Shown one piece after another: positions 45,022 to 54,300 of a DNA stretch of 64,000 bases. The DNA lies in contig CP041667.1 in NCBI GenBank assembly GCA_007361935.1, forward strand, positions 372,001 through 436,000. Reading direction: 5' to 3'. Numbering within the stretch: position 1 is the stretch's first letter; each line of letters starts with the position of its first letter. A program made the position numbers and the translations under genes. The DNA is from Lachnospiraceae bacterium KGMB03038. GTDB lineage: Bacteria > Bacillota > Clostridia > Lachnospirales > Lachnospiraceae. Below the pieces are notes generated by a model. It ran no database searches, was not told the origin of the DNA, and saw only the letters and a program-made list of their open reading frames with translations.

Positions 45022-47442
45022 ATGAACCGGGATGGGCTGACCGAGGAGAACCTGCAAAGCGGGGAAACGATCCGTGTCAGTCAGAGAGAACGGGAGGAAC
45101 GGGTACTGTCAAAGCAGGCAGAAGATGTTTCCTTTTCCCGTTCAGAAAGAGATGCGGATCAACGGTCAGAAAGTGGAAAAAGACGGCAGAAACCAAAGAA
45201 TCAGCCGGAGATGAAGCAGGGGGAGGCTCTTTCTGATTCCGGCGGCTTGAGAGCAGAGGTTTCAGCCGGAGCGGATTTTGATGGGCTGTCCGGCAATCTT
45301 ATGGCAGCGGATCGGAGGGAAAGCCTGGAGATGGAGTCTGACGGAGAACAGGAAACCGTTCCCTCCGGTCACAGCGGTATTCGGGAGCAGTCCTTCCGCT
45401 CCGGCAATATCCGGGGGCATCCGTCCGGTACTTCTGCGTTTCTGGAATCAGCGGCGGAGACTTCCCATCTGCGGAAGAAAAAGCTGGTGCAGGAGTACGC
45501 CAGGAAAGAGAGAGGAAAGCCAGAGGATACCGCTGCCATGGAGGACTTCCGGGAGGAAATCAAAGAGAAAACCAAACGGGAGCAACTTCGCAAAGAACAG
45601 AAGAAGGCGGGACGTTTATCCTTTGGGGATGAGGAGAGCGGCATGGTGCGTGGCGCAGGCATGGGGATTTCCAAAAAGGCAGTTTCAACAGCGGCAGGCT
45701 CCGCCGCTGTTTACGTTCATGGGAAAGCCCACGAAGCCGAGCAGGAAAACGCTGCCGTGGAGGGGACACACCGGGCGGAGCTGATGGCAGAAAGTGCCCT
45801 CCGGTACGCCATGCACCGGACAAGCCGTGGACTGCACAAGAGAAATGCCCGCCTGCAGGAAGCCGGTTCCATGGAAATGGGGAAAAGCCGGCTTTTGTAT
45901 GAGAAAGCTCAGGAAGCCGGTGAGAAAACGGCAGAGCAGGCAAAAAAGGGAATCCTGCGGAAGTTCTGGCAGAAACGCCAGTATCAGAAAGCATACCGGG
46001 CAGCGAAAAAAGGTGAGAAAACAGCGGCAGGAACAGCAAAAGCCACACAGACCATTGCTTCCAAAGCAAGGAGTGTGGCTTCTGCTGTTATCGGGAAAAG
46101 CAAAGGGATTTTAGGCATTGTGGCGGCTGCTGGTTTATTCTTTGTCATGATTGCTTCCCTTCTGGCGAGCTGCGGCGCATCGATCCAGGGTGGGGCGGCG
46201 TCTACGATTGCCAGCACGACTTACGGGAGTACAGATGAGGATATTTATGCAGTGGAAGATGCGTATTCCGAACTGGAAGCAGCTCTGAATGAGCAGATCA
46301 ACAGTATGGAGAGCCGCCATCCCGGTTATGACGAGTACCGCTACCAGATTGACGAGATCTCCCACAATCCGTACCACCTGATCTCTTATTTTTCCGCAAA
46401 GTACGGGGAATTTACCTATGAGCAGGTAAAGGATGAGATCGAGGAAATCTTTCAGCGTCAGTACAGCATTACCACGGAAAGCACACGGGAAACCGTGACA
46501 GAGACAAAGATGGTGCGGGTGGGGGAATCTCTGGGGAAAGTTGTAACCAGTGGCTACTGCAGTTGCTCCATCTGCTGCGGACAGTGGGCCGGCGGCCCTA
46601 CGGCAAGCGGCGTCTATCCCAAGGCTAACCATACCATTGCCGTGGATGCAAGCAATCCCTTTGTGCCAATGGGAACAAAAGTGATCATGAACGGTGTGGA
46701 ATATGTGGTGGAAGATACGGGAGCCTTTGCACGGTACGGCGTACAGTTTGACGTGTATTACAGCGACCATGCCGCCGCATCCGCCCACGGACACCAGAAA
46801 TGGGAAGCCTATCTAGCGGATGACAATGGCAGTCGGGAAGTGGAAGTGACCACAACACAGGAAGTGAACCGGCTGGACGTGACACTGACCAATCATGGCC
46901 TGGATGCTGTGCTGCGGGAATTGATGGATGAGAACGAAGAAGGACGCTATGACCTTTATAACGGTACATACGGAAACCGGGATTATCTGTTTGATACGGA
47001 AACCCTTCCGGGTGGCGGCGGTGACTTTGGCTATGAGATCCCTGCGGAAGCCCTGACGGATCAGAAGTTCGCCAACATGATCCATGAAGCGGAGAAATAC
47101 CTGGGTTATCCCTATGTGTGGGGCGGCAGTTCCCCATCTACCAGTTTTGACTGCTCCGGATTCGTGAGCTGGGTAATTAACAACTGTGGCAACGGCTGGA
47201 ATATCGGCAGACAGACCACAGATGGATTGATGGGATATTGTTCCCGTGTGTCACCATCCGAGGCAAAACCTGGAGATCTGATTTTCTTCCAGGGAACCTA
47301 TGATACGGCAGGAGCAAGCCATGTGGGGATCTATGTGGGAGACAATATGATGATCCACTGCGGAAATCCGATCCAGTATACGAGCATTGCGTCCTCTTAC
47401 TGGCAGGAGCATTTCCTGGCATTTGGACGTATCCACGGATAA
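45022..47442 (+). CDS. Bifunctional wall hydrolase with 3D and NlpC/P60 domains (VirB1-like; CwlT/CD1108 type)
   Basis: An 806-residue protein. A long hydrophilic N-terminus (about residues 1-360, many Glu/Arg/Lys) precedes one membrane helix (about 367-392, IVAAAGLFFVMIASLLASCG). Outside are a 3D domain (about 510-600, GYCSCSICCGQWAGGPTASG, then GTKVIMNGVEYVVEDTGAF) and a C-terminal NlpC/P60 peptidase with Cys711 in FDCSGFVSWV. It opens peptidoglycan for the channel. The ATG at 45022 lacks a ribosome binding site; the frame is open and family-like upstream to a TGA at 44959 (RRIEKIQEQEYKARDK), so the true start may be a non-standard codon such as ATA near 44968. Confidence 0.88.
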   Translation: MNRDGLTEENLQSGETIRVSQREREERVLSKQAEDVSFSRSERDADQRSESGKRRQKPKNQPEMKQGEALSDSGGLRAEVSAGADFDGLSGNLMAADRRESLEMESDGEQETVPSGHSGIREQSFRSGNIRGHPSGTSAFLESAAETSHLRKKKLVQEYARKERGKPEDTAAMEDFREEIKEKTKREQLRKEQKKAGRLSFGDEESGMVRGAGMGISKKAVSTAAGSAAVYVHGKAHEAEQENAAVEGTHRAELMAESALRYAMHRTSRGLHKRNARLQEAGSMEMGKSRLLYEKAQEAGEKTAEQAKKGILRKFWQKRQYQKAYRAAKKGEKTAAGTAKATQTIASKARSVASAVIGKSKGILGIVAAAGLFFVMIASLLASCGASIQGGAASTIASTTYGSTDEDIYAVEDAYSELEAALNEQINSMESRHPGYDEYRYQIDEISHNPYHLISYFSAKYGEFTYEQVKDEIEEIFQRQYSITTESTRETVTETKMVRVGESLGKVVTSGYCSCSICCGQWAGGPTASGVYPKANHTIAVDASNPFVPMGTKVIMNGVEYVVEDTGAFARYGVQFDVYYSDHAAASAHGHQKWEAYLADDNGSREVEVTTTQEVNRLDVTLTNHGLDAVLRELMDENEEGRYDLYNGTYGNRDYLFDTETLPGGGGDFGYEIPAEALTDQKFANMIHEAEKYLGYPYVWGGSSPSTSFDCSGFVSWVINNCGNGWNIGRQTTDGLMGYCSRVSPSEAKPGDLIFFQGTYDTAGASHVGIYVGDNMMIHCGNPIQYTSIASSYWQEHFLAFGRIHG

Positions 47443-47459
47443 GAAAGAAGGTGAGCGGT

Positions 47460-47768
47460 ATGAACCGGAAGCTACACCGGGTTCTGGAGGAGATCCAGAG
47501 AACAGAAAAAAAGATTGCCGAGTGGCAGGAACACTTAAAAGAACTGAAACTATTAGCGGAACAGCTTGAGAATCAGGAGATTGTGAAAACCATCCGTTCT
47601 ATGAAACTGGACAGCCACAGGATGTTAGAGCTTCTGGAGGGGATTCAGAGCGGAACGGTATCCATTCCCCTCCCGGAGCAAGAAGAAACAAAAGAAAGCA
47701 GCAAGGAGCAGACAGAAAGAATAGAAAAAGCGCAGGAAAGTGAGGTTAGGAATCATGAGGAAACTTAA
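47460..47768 (+). CDS. DUF4315-family ICE protein
   Basis: A 102-residue protein: a coiled-coil-like N-terminal part (LHRVLEEIQRTEKKIAEWQE), then an acidic, Glu/Gln-rich tail. It resembles the DUF4315 proteins that follow the wall hydrolase in Tn1549-like ICEs. The ATG at 47460 is preferred, with AAGAAGGTGAG before it; a GTG at 47451 is possible. The end overlaps the DUF4366 gene by 14 bases. Role unknown, probably in the transfer channel. Confidence 0.75.
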   Translation: MNRKLHRVLEEIQRTEKKIAEWQEHLKELKLLAEQLENQEIVKTIRSMKLDSHRMLELLEGIQSGTVSIPLPEQEETKESSKEQTERIEKAQESEVRNHEET

Positions 47769-48474
47769 AAAATGGCTGATGGCGCTTGCTATGGCGGCGG
47801 GGGTATTTTCCTCCACCGCCATGAACGCCTTTGCCTATACCGGAGATACCGGACAGACAGAAACAGCCGGGGAGGCTGCGGCAGGAGAGACACAGACGGT
47901 AATCCCGGAGCAGACGGAAAGCGCCGGGGAGACAGAAGCAGCGGCCCAGGAAGAAGCGTCAGGGGGAGAGGGGACACCATTTTCCATTCCGGGAAACGGG
48001 GAAGTGCTGGACGATAAGTCGGATGATGGAACGAAAGAGTTCCTGACCATCCAGACGAAAAACGGCAACACATTTTTTCTGGTGTTAGACCGCTCCAATA
48101 ATACGGAAAATGTCTATATGCTCTCCATGATCGACGAGAATGACCTGGCGGAGTTTATGGATGAGACACAGACGGAGGAGATGCCGCAGGTGGTGATTCC
48201 AGAGACAGAGACAACTGTGGCACCGGAGGAAACAGAACCGGAGACGGTACAGCCGGAAGAGGACGGAGGCATGAACACAGGGGCGCTCCTGGCGATTGGC
48301 CTTCTTGCGGCAGGCGGGATCGGAGCTGGTTATTATTTTAAAGTTGTGAAGCCGAAGAAAGAGGAAGCCCAGGAAGATGGCGAGGACTTAGAGTTCTATG
48401 ACGGCGGCACTTACGTTAATGAAGATCAGCCGGAGGAGGACGGTTCCACAGAGGAAGAAAATGAGGAAACATAA
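47755..48474 (+). CDS. DUF4366-family membrane-anchored ICE protein
   Basis: A 239-residue exported protein. A signal peptide (about residues 1-27, ending MNAFA) precedes a Glu/Thr-rich stretch, a small compact domain (FLTIQTKNGNTFFLVLDRSN, VYMLSMIDENDLAEFM) typical of DUF4366, a second acidic linker, a membrane helix (about 182-202) and an acidic cytoplasmic tail. Its place after DUF4315 matches related elements. Perhaps an extracellular part of the mating apparatus. Confidence 0.8.
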   Translation: MRKLKKWLMALAMAAGVFSSTAMNAFAYTGDTGQTETAGEAAAGETQTVIPEQTESAGETEAAAQEEASGGEGTPFSIPGNGEVLDDKSDDGTKEFLTIQTKNGNTFFLVLDRSNNTENVYMLSMIDENDLAEFMDETQTEEMPQVVIPETETTVAPEETEPETVQPEEDGGMNTGALLAIGLLAAGGIGAGYYFKVVKPKKEEAQEDGEDLEFYDGGTYVNEDQPEEDGSTEEENEET

Positions 48475-48498
48475 GCAAGAAAGATAAGGAGAGAGACA

Positions 48499-48524
48499 GA
48501 CAGCCGGGAAACCGGCTGTCTTTT
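48499..48524 (+). terminator. Terminator between DUF4366 and topB
   Basis: GACAGCCGG and CCGGCTGTC pair perfectly around a GAAA tetraloop, followed by TTTT. It ends the channel transcript, perhaps partly. Confidence 0.85.
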
Positions 48525-48557
48525 CTCATACAGGTGCAAGCCGGAAAGGAGTATTGG

Positions 48558-50633
48558 ATGTATTTAGTATTAGGGGAGAAGCCCAGTGTGGCGTTAGCCT
48601 ATGCGAAAGTGTTGGGGGCGGACAAGCGGCAGGACGGCTATCTGGAGGGAAATGGCTGGCTGGTAAGCTGGTGCCTGGGGCATCTGGCGGAGTATGTACC
48701 GCCGGAGGGCTATGAGGAAAAGTACCAAAAGTGGGAGTTTGAAGATCTCCCGATCCTGCCGGAAAAATGGCAGATGGCTGTGGCGAAAGAGAAAAAGGGG
48801 CAGTTTTCTGTGTTAAAAAAACTGCTGAACCGGAAAGATGTGGATTATGTGGTAAATGGCTGTGATGCCGGGCGGGAGGGGGAACTGATCTTTGGACGGG
48901 TCTATGAACTGTCTGGGAGCCATCTTCCCATTAAGCGGATCTGGATCAGCTCTATGGAGGATGGTGCGATCCGGGACGGATTTGCCCACTTAAAAGAGGG
49001 AGCAGAATACCAGAACCTCTATGAAGCGGCTGTCTGCCGGGCAAAAGCGGACTGGCTCATTGGGATGAACGCCACCAGAGCTTTTACCACAAAATATTTT
49101 AAACGCCTGGTGGTGGGACGGGTGCAGACACCCACACTGGAAATGCTGGTGGAGCGGGGAGAACAGATCGCCCATTTCCAGAAAGAGAAATACTATAATC
49201 TTCATTTAGACTGTGATGGTCTGGAGGTCGTAAAAGAAAAGCTGTTTGATCCCAGGGAGGTCAAGCGTATTCAGGAAGCCTGTGAGGGCGGGACTGCCAC
49301 AGTGGAATTCTGCTCATCTGTGGAAAAGGCCGTCCATCCCCCGAAGCTGTATGATCTGACCACGCTCCAGAGGGAAAGCAACCGTTACTTTGGCTATACG
49401 GCAAAGGAAACACTGGATTTTACCCAGAGCCTTTACGAGCAAAAGCTGGTAACCTATCCCCGGACGGACAGCCAGTATCTGACGGAGGATATGGAGCAGA
49501 CCGCACGGCAGGCGATTACAATGGCGTGTGAAAAATACGGATTTTCCTCGCTATATCCGCAGGAACCGGATGTAAAGCGAACGATGGATAACAGTAAAGT
49601 CTCGGATCACCATGCGATCATCCCTACAGCAGAGTTAAAGGGCTGTGATCTGCAGGAGCTGTCCAAAGGAGAGCAGGACATCCTGCAGTTGATCAGCGTC
49701 CGGTTGCTTTGCGCCGGGGCGCAGAAGCATGTGTTTCAGGAGACGGAAGTCCGGGTATCCTGTGCGGGGGAAAACTTCCAGGCAAAAGGGAAAGCTGTTC
49801 AGGAAATGGGATGGAAAGCAGTAGAAGCGGCGTTTCGTGAGCGTTTAGGCACAAAAGTCCGTAAAGACGGGGAGGAGCGAACCATCCCCGCTGTGACAGA
49901 GGGGCAGACATTCCACCCGGTTACAGCCAGTATATCGGAGCATTACACAACGCCGCCGAAGCCATACAGTGAGGATACCCTGCTGTCCGCAATGGAGACT
50001 GCCGGCAATCAGGAATTTGACGAGGAGACAGAGAAAAAGGGGCTTGGAACGCCAGCAACCAGGGCGTCCATTATTGAAAAGTTGGTATCTTCCGGTTATG
50101 CCGTAAGAAAGGGAAAACAGCTTTTCGCTACCCAGGACGGGGCAGACCTGATCTCGGTGCTGCCGGAGTATCTGCGGTCAGCCGCTATGACAGCAGAGTG
50201 GGAAAACCGTCTGCTCCGGATCGAAAAAGGAGAGCTGTGCGGGCAGGAATTTCTGGAGGGGATCGTAGAACTGATTGACCGGATGCTGCTGGAGTGCGGG
50301 AAAATATCCGTGGAAGAACAGAACCGTTTTTATTCCAGGGAGAGCATTGGAACCTGCCCGGTGTGCGGAAGCCCTGTCTATGAGAGTAAGCGGAATTTCT
50401 TCTGTGGGAACCGGGAGTGCGGGTTTTCCCTCTGGAAAGAGAACCGGTATCTGTCCGGGATGAAGAAAATGATCGACAAAAAGATGGCGGCAGAGCTTTT
50501 AAAAGACGGGCGGACGTATGTGCTGGATCTGTATTCGCAGAAAAAGGGACGCACGTTTGCGGCGTATCTTATGCTGGAGGCGGCAGATGGCAAGGCTGCT
50601 TTCCGCCTGGAGTTCCCGAAGAAGAAAAAATAA
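48558..50633 (+). CDS. topB: DNA topoisomerase III (type IA)
   Basis: A 691-residue type IA topoisomerase. The N-terminal Toprim domain (YLVLGEKPSVALAYAKVLGA, GCDAGREGELIF) carries the metal-binding acids; the active-site Tyr300 is in VTYPRTDSQYL; the C-terminus has a four-Cys zinc finger (CPVCGSPVYESKRNFFCGNREC). The ATG at 48558 has GGAAAGGAG six bases upstream. ICE-coded TopB enzymes probably relieve topology problems during transfer replication. Full length for ICE versions. Confidence 0.93.
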   Translation: MYLVLGEKPSVALAYAKVLGADKRQDGYLEGNGWLVSWCLGHLAEYVPPEGYEEKYQKWEFEDLPILPEKWQMAVAKEKKGQFSVLKKLLNRKDVDYVVNGCDAGREGELIFGRVYELSGSHLPIKRIWISSMEDGAIRDGFAHLKEGAEYQNLYEAAVCRAKADWLIGMNATRAFTTKYFKRLVVGRVQTPTLEMLVERGEQIAHFQKEKYYNLHLDCDGLEVVKEKLFDPREVKRIQEACEGGTATVEFCSSVEKAVHPPKLYDLTTLQRESNRYFGYTAKETLDFTQSLYEQKLVTYPRTDSQYLTEDMEQTARQAITMACEKYGFSSLYPQEPDVKRTMDNSKVSDHHAIIPTAELKGCDLQELSKGEQDILQLISVRLLCAGAQKHVFQETEVRVSCAGENFQAKGKAVQEMGWKAVEAAFRERLGTKVRKDGEERTIPAVTEGQTFHPVTASISEHYTTPPKPYSEDTLLSAMETAGNQEFDEETEKKGLGTPATRASIIEKLVSSGYAVRKGKQLFATQDGADLISVLPEYLRSAAMTAEWENRLLRIEKGELCGQEFLEGIVELIDRMLLECGKISVEEQNRFYSRESIGTCPVCGSPVYESKRNFFCGNRECGFSLWKENRYLSGMKKMIDKKMAAELLKDGRTYVLDLYSQKKGRTFAAYLMLEAADGKAAFRLEFPKKKK

Positions 50634-50660
50634 AACCTTCCCGCAAAGGCTGCGGGAAGG
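50626..50660 (-). terminator. Terminator of the toxin-antitoxin operon
   Basis: On the minus strand CCTTCCCGCA pairs perfectly with TGCGGGAAGG around five bases and runs into TTTTATTTTTTC. It lies directly behind the toxin gene and next to the end of topB, and may also stop the rightward transcript. Confidence 0.85.
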
Positions 50661-50666
50661 TCAGGC

Positions 50667-50993
50667 TTAAACGAGAGGAAAGCCTACCTTTAAGATGGAG
50701 ATCCAGTCGCTTTTGGCATATAGGAAACGGATCACTGTCACCTGGTTTTCTTCTATCACGTAAAAAGCAAGATAGTTTTTGATCTGTGTGAAGCGGATGC
50801 CCCAGGCAGCCAGCAGCTTATCCTCTACAATGGGATGTTCCTGGGGAAACGGAAGCAAGGCATTGATCTTCTGATCCGTTTCCTCAAGGAGATCGTCAGC
50901 GGCTTTGGGATTTTTCAGGACAAACTCAATATAATCGGCAGCCTGGGAAATATCCCGTTCTGCAACGCTGGTGATATGCAGATGGTAACTCAT
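50667..50993 (-). CDS. RelE/ParE-family toxin
   Basis: A 108-residue toxin of the RelE/ParE fold: YHLHITSVAERDISQAADYI at the start, PFPQEHPIVEDKLLAAWGIR, then NYLAFYVIEENQVTVIRFLY. ParE members hit gyrase, RelE members cut mRNA; the target here is unknown. Its start overlaps the antitoxin end by four bases. It points against the surrounding transfer genes and probably stabilises the ICE. Confidence 0.88.
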   Translation of the reverse strand: MSYHLHITSVAERDISQAADYIEFVLKNPKAADDLLEETDQKINALLPFPQEHPIVEDKLLAAWGIRFTQIKNYLAFYVIEENQVTVIRFLYAKSDWISILKVGFPLV

Positions 50994-51253
50994 CGCCTGC
51001 GCCGGCTCCGTATATCTGCCATTGCCTCAGAGAATGGGCGGGTTTTCCCGGAAGAAAGGTCATCCATGCCTTCCTGGAGAAGCCCGTATAACTCACAGCG
51101 GCCTGCGAGCTGTTCATACGCCTCAATGCTCATAACGGCAAGATCGCCTTTGCCGTTTTTGGTAATGAAAACAGGCTCCGCATATTCATGGCAGAAAGTG
51201 GAAATTTCGTTATAGCTGTTGCGCAGATCTGCGCTTGAACGGATATTTGGCAT
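50990..51253 (-). CDS. Phd/YefM-family antitoxin
   Basis: An 87-residue antitoxin: a Phd/YefM-type N-terminal DNA-binding fold (MPNIRSSADLRNSYNEISTF, then AEPVFITKNGKGDLAVMSIE) and an acidic/basic C-terminal tail that would wrap the toxin. AAGGAGGTG precedes the ATG. A strong promoter overlapped by an inverted repeat lies just upstream, as expected for self-repression. Confidence 0.88.
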   Translation of the reverse strand: MPNIRSSADLRNSYNEISTFCHEYAEPVFITKNGKGDLAVMSIEAYEQLAGRCELYGLLQEGMDDLSSGKTRPFSEAMADIRSRRRR

Positions 51254-51266
51254 AAAAGCACCTCCT

Positions 51267-51304
51267 TATAAAGAAATTATAACTGAATTTCTTTATATTG
51301 TAAA
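51267..51304 (-). promoter_or_regulatory. Promoter and operator of the toxin-antitoxin operon
   Basis: On the minus strand TTTACA (51299-51304) and TATAAT (51276-51281) are 17 bases apart. The perfect 11-bp inverted repeat TATAAAGAAAT (51267-51277) / ATTTCTTTATA (51287-51297) spans the -10 and spacer and is the likely binding site of the antitoxin. Confidence 0.8.
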
Positions 51305-51376
51305 TGGGAAAAGAAAAATATCCGGGATTTTATGCAGAGAGAAGCACACAGAACTTTTATTTACAGGAGGATTTAT

Positions 51377-54300
51377 ATGGCGAAAATGAATGACATCCGT
51401 TTCCTGGCAAGGGAAACGGCAAAGGAAGTCAGCGGTTCCCCACGGGACTGGATGCGCTATCTGGATACTGCTTCCAGGCTCTACCGCTATCCTTTCTCTG
51501 ATACACTTCTGATCCATGCACAGCGCCCGGACGCTACGGCCTGTGCGGAGCTGGAAGTGTGGAATGAGAAGATGCGCCGGTGGGTGAACCGGGGAGCAAA
51601 AGGGATTGCCCTGATTGACGATACCGGGCCGAGGCGAGTGCTGCGGTATGTGTTTGACGTATCGGATACCCATCCAGTGAGGGGAGGAAGGAGACCATAT
51701 CTGTGGCGGCTGAAAGAAGATCAGCGGGAAATGCTTCTGAACCATCTGACAGATACTTACGGGTTAAACGGGGAGGAGGCTCCAGACCTGCCCTCTGCGC
51801 TGCGGCAGGTTGCAGAGGACATGGCGGCGGATAGTTTAGAGGAAGCCATGGATGGCATGGAGTATGCCATCCCCGGTACGTTTCTGGAGGGATTGGACGA
51901 GGATACGATCCGGGTGGAGTTCCGTACCCTTCTGGCAAACAGCGCCTTTTATACCCTGGCACGGCGCTGTGGACTGGAGCCGGCGAAATACCTGGAGGAA
52001 GCGGATTTCTTTGGGATCACGGATTATAATGATCTGTCTGTCTTGGCATTCTTAGGAAATGCCACCAGCCAGCTTGTGGAGCCGGTACTTCGTGACATTG
52101 GGCGCACGATCCGACAGGCCGAGCGTGAAGCGAGACAGAAAGAAAATCCAGAGAAAACGGTTGCAAAAAAGAAGGAAGTACCTTATAATAAATTTAACAC
52201 GTTAATTCGTGAAAGCGAAAATGATGAAGGAGGGAAAACAAATGGAACTGACCTATCACCGCAAGGGAGACTACCTGTTTCCGAACCTGACACTGACGGA
52301 AGAACCGCAGACCATCGGGAAATACGGGATGCTGCGGAGAACATACCTGAGAGAACACAAGGAGAACCTGTACCAGAGCCTGCTGGTCAGCGGGAAGCTG
52401 GACAACCATCTGTCAGAGATAGAGAAAGCGGCGCAGGAGAGGATGGAGATCCTTCTGGACGGGCTTCTTACGGTATACCCGGCACCGGACAAAGAGACGG
52501 ATCAGATGGCGTGGACAGCACACATGAACAGCCTGACACAGATGGCGGAGGAAACCGTGCTGACGGAATTGGTATACAGCTAGGGGAGGAAACAAGAGAA
52601 CAGGATTTGAGTGAAGCAGAGGAGATAGAAGCCTCTGCTTTATCTTTGCCCGAATTTCCCACCGTGGAACAGCAGATCCGTTCGATTGAGGAACGGCAGG
52701 CGGCTCTGTATGCCGGGGAAACTGCCATTCCTGCGGATGTAATTGATGAAGTTTTAAGAAAAGGCGGCAACAAAGACAGAAGCCATCTGCGGATCATCTA
52801 TAATTTCATGGTTGAGCAGACACCGGAGGAATACACGGATTTTGTGCGGCGGGAGTATGGCACGGGCGGTATCGGGCTTGTGATCGGTGGGAAAGAGTAT
52901 TCTGTCTGGTATGATGAGCTGGGGATGCAGATCGCTGTGGGGCATACCGTACATGACCGGATTCTGGATAAAACATTTCTGTCCTGGGAGGATGTGAGCG
53001 GGCGGATTCATCAGCTTTTAAGGCAGGGGGAATATGCTCCCCAGGCGGTTCTGGATGCAGCAAGAGAAAACGCCATAAAAGAACATGCACAGGCGCTTGC
53101 CTTTATGCACGGGGATATGGCGGAAGGTGTAGCGGAGATTGTTTTTGGAACAGAACACCAATTTGGATATGGTTATCCTGAAAAGACAGAGCGGATTGAA
53201 AAGCTGATCGCACAGCCAGAGTATCTGGCAGAGTTAAATGAGCGTCTGGCGGGGCTGGCAGAAGCCTATGAAACTGACAAAGATTTAATGAGGTTTCACC
53301 ATTACCGCCCGGACAAAGTGGCAGCACAGTTCCAGAAGTTTGCAAAGGAAGCAGTGCCTTATCAGTCAAGAGAAGGCTTTCAGTGGCAGGAACATGAAAT
53401 TTTTATTACCCAGGATGAGATTGATTCGTTTCTTGCCGGGGGAGGCCCTTACTCGGATGGACGTTTAAGTACCTACGCTTTTTTTATCCAGGAGAAAACA
53501 GCAAAGGAAAAGGCAGATTTCCTCAAAGAAAGATATGGGATCGGCGGGTGCAGCCATGCCTTATCCGGGGCAGATGATTCCCATGCGGACTATGACGGGA
53601 AAGGGATCAAACTATGTCGGGGGGATTATTTAAAACCGGAAGCTACAGAACTTTTGAAGTGGCCCCAGGCAGCAAAGCGTGTCCAACAGCTCATAGACCA
53701 GGGGATGTACCTGAAAGCCGGGGACTACTCCCGTATGCCGGCATATGAACGGGAGGTTCTAGCCAGGAGGATCATCCGTTTTTATTCCCGGATGCCGGAG
53801 GAGATCGAGCGGCCATTTCAAGAAGATCTTTTGAACGAGGATGCAAGGAAACGTCTGCCGCAGCTTCTGGAAGAACCGGATACTGCAGAAGAATTGGCAT
53901 CAAAGATGGACGCCGCCCTTGCTGCCTTACCTTTGGACTTCCCGGAGTATGAGGAAAGGGCGGAAACCCTCTCGGTGATCCATGATTATATTGACGGAAC
54001 GTATACGATATTTCCGGAACAGAAGAAAGAGATAGAAGTGGAGGCAACAGGACAGCAGTTGTCTCTCTTTGACTTTATGGGAGAAAGTGTTCCGGAAAAA
54101 GAGCCACAGGAGATAATAGCGAAACAGACAGAAGAAGCGGAGACAACTTCAGAAACGGTAATAGAGCCGGAAAATGCAGGAGAAAAGGTATCTCCAGTGG
54201 AGACGCCGGAAACGGATGAACCAGGACAGGAATCGGAAAAACGGGAGCCGGGGCAGTTAGAGAGGATCTTGACGGAAGAAGAACAGGATGCCATTTATAC

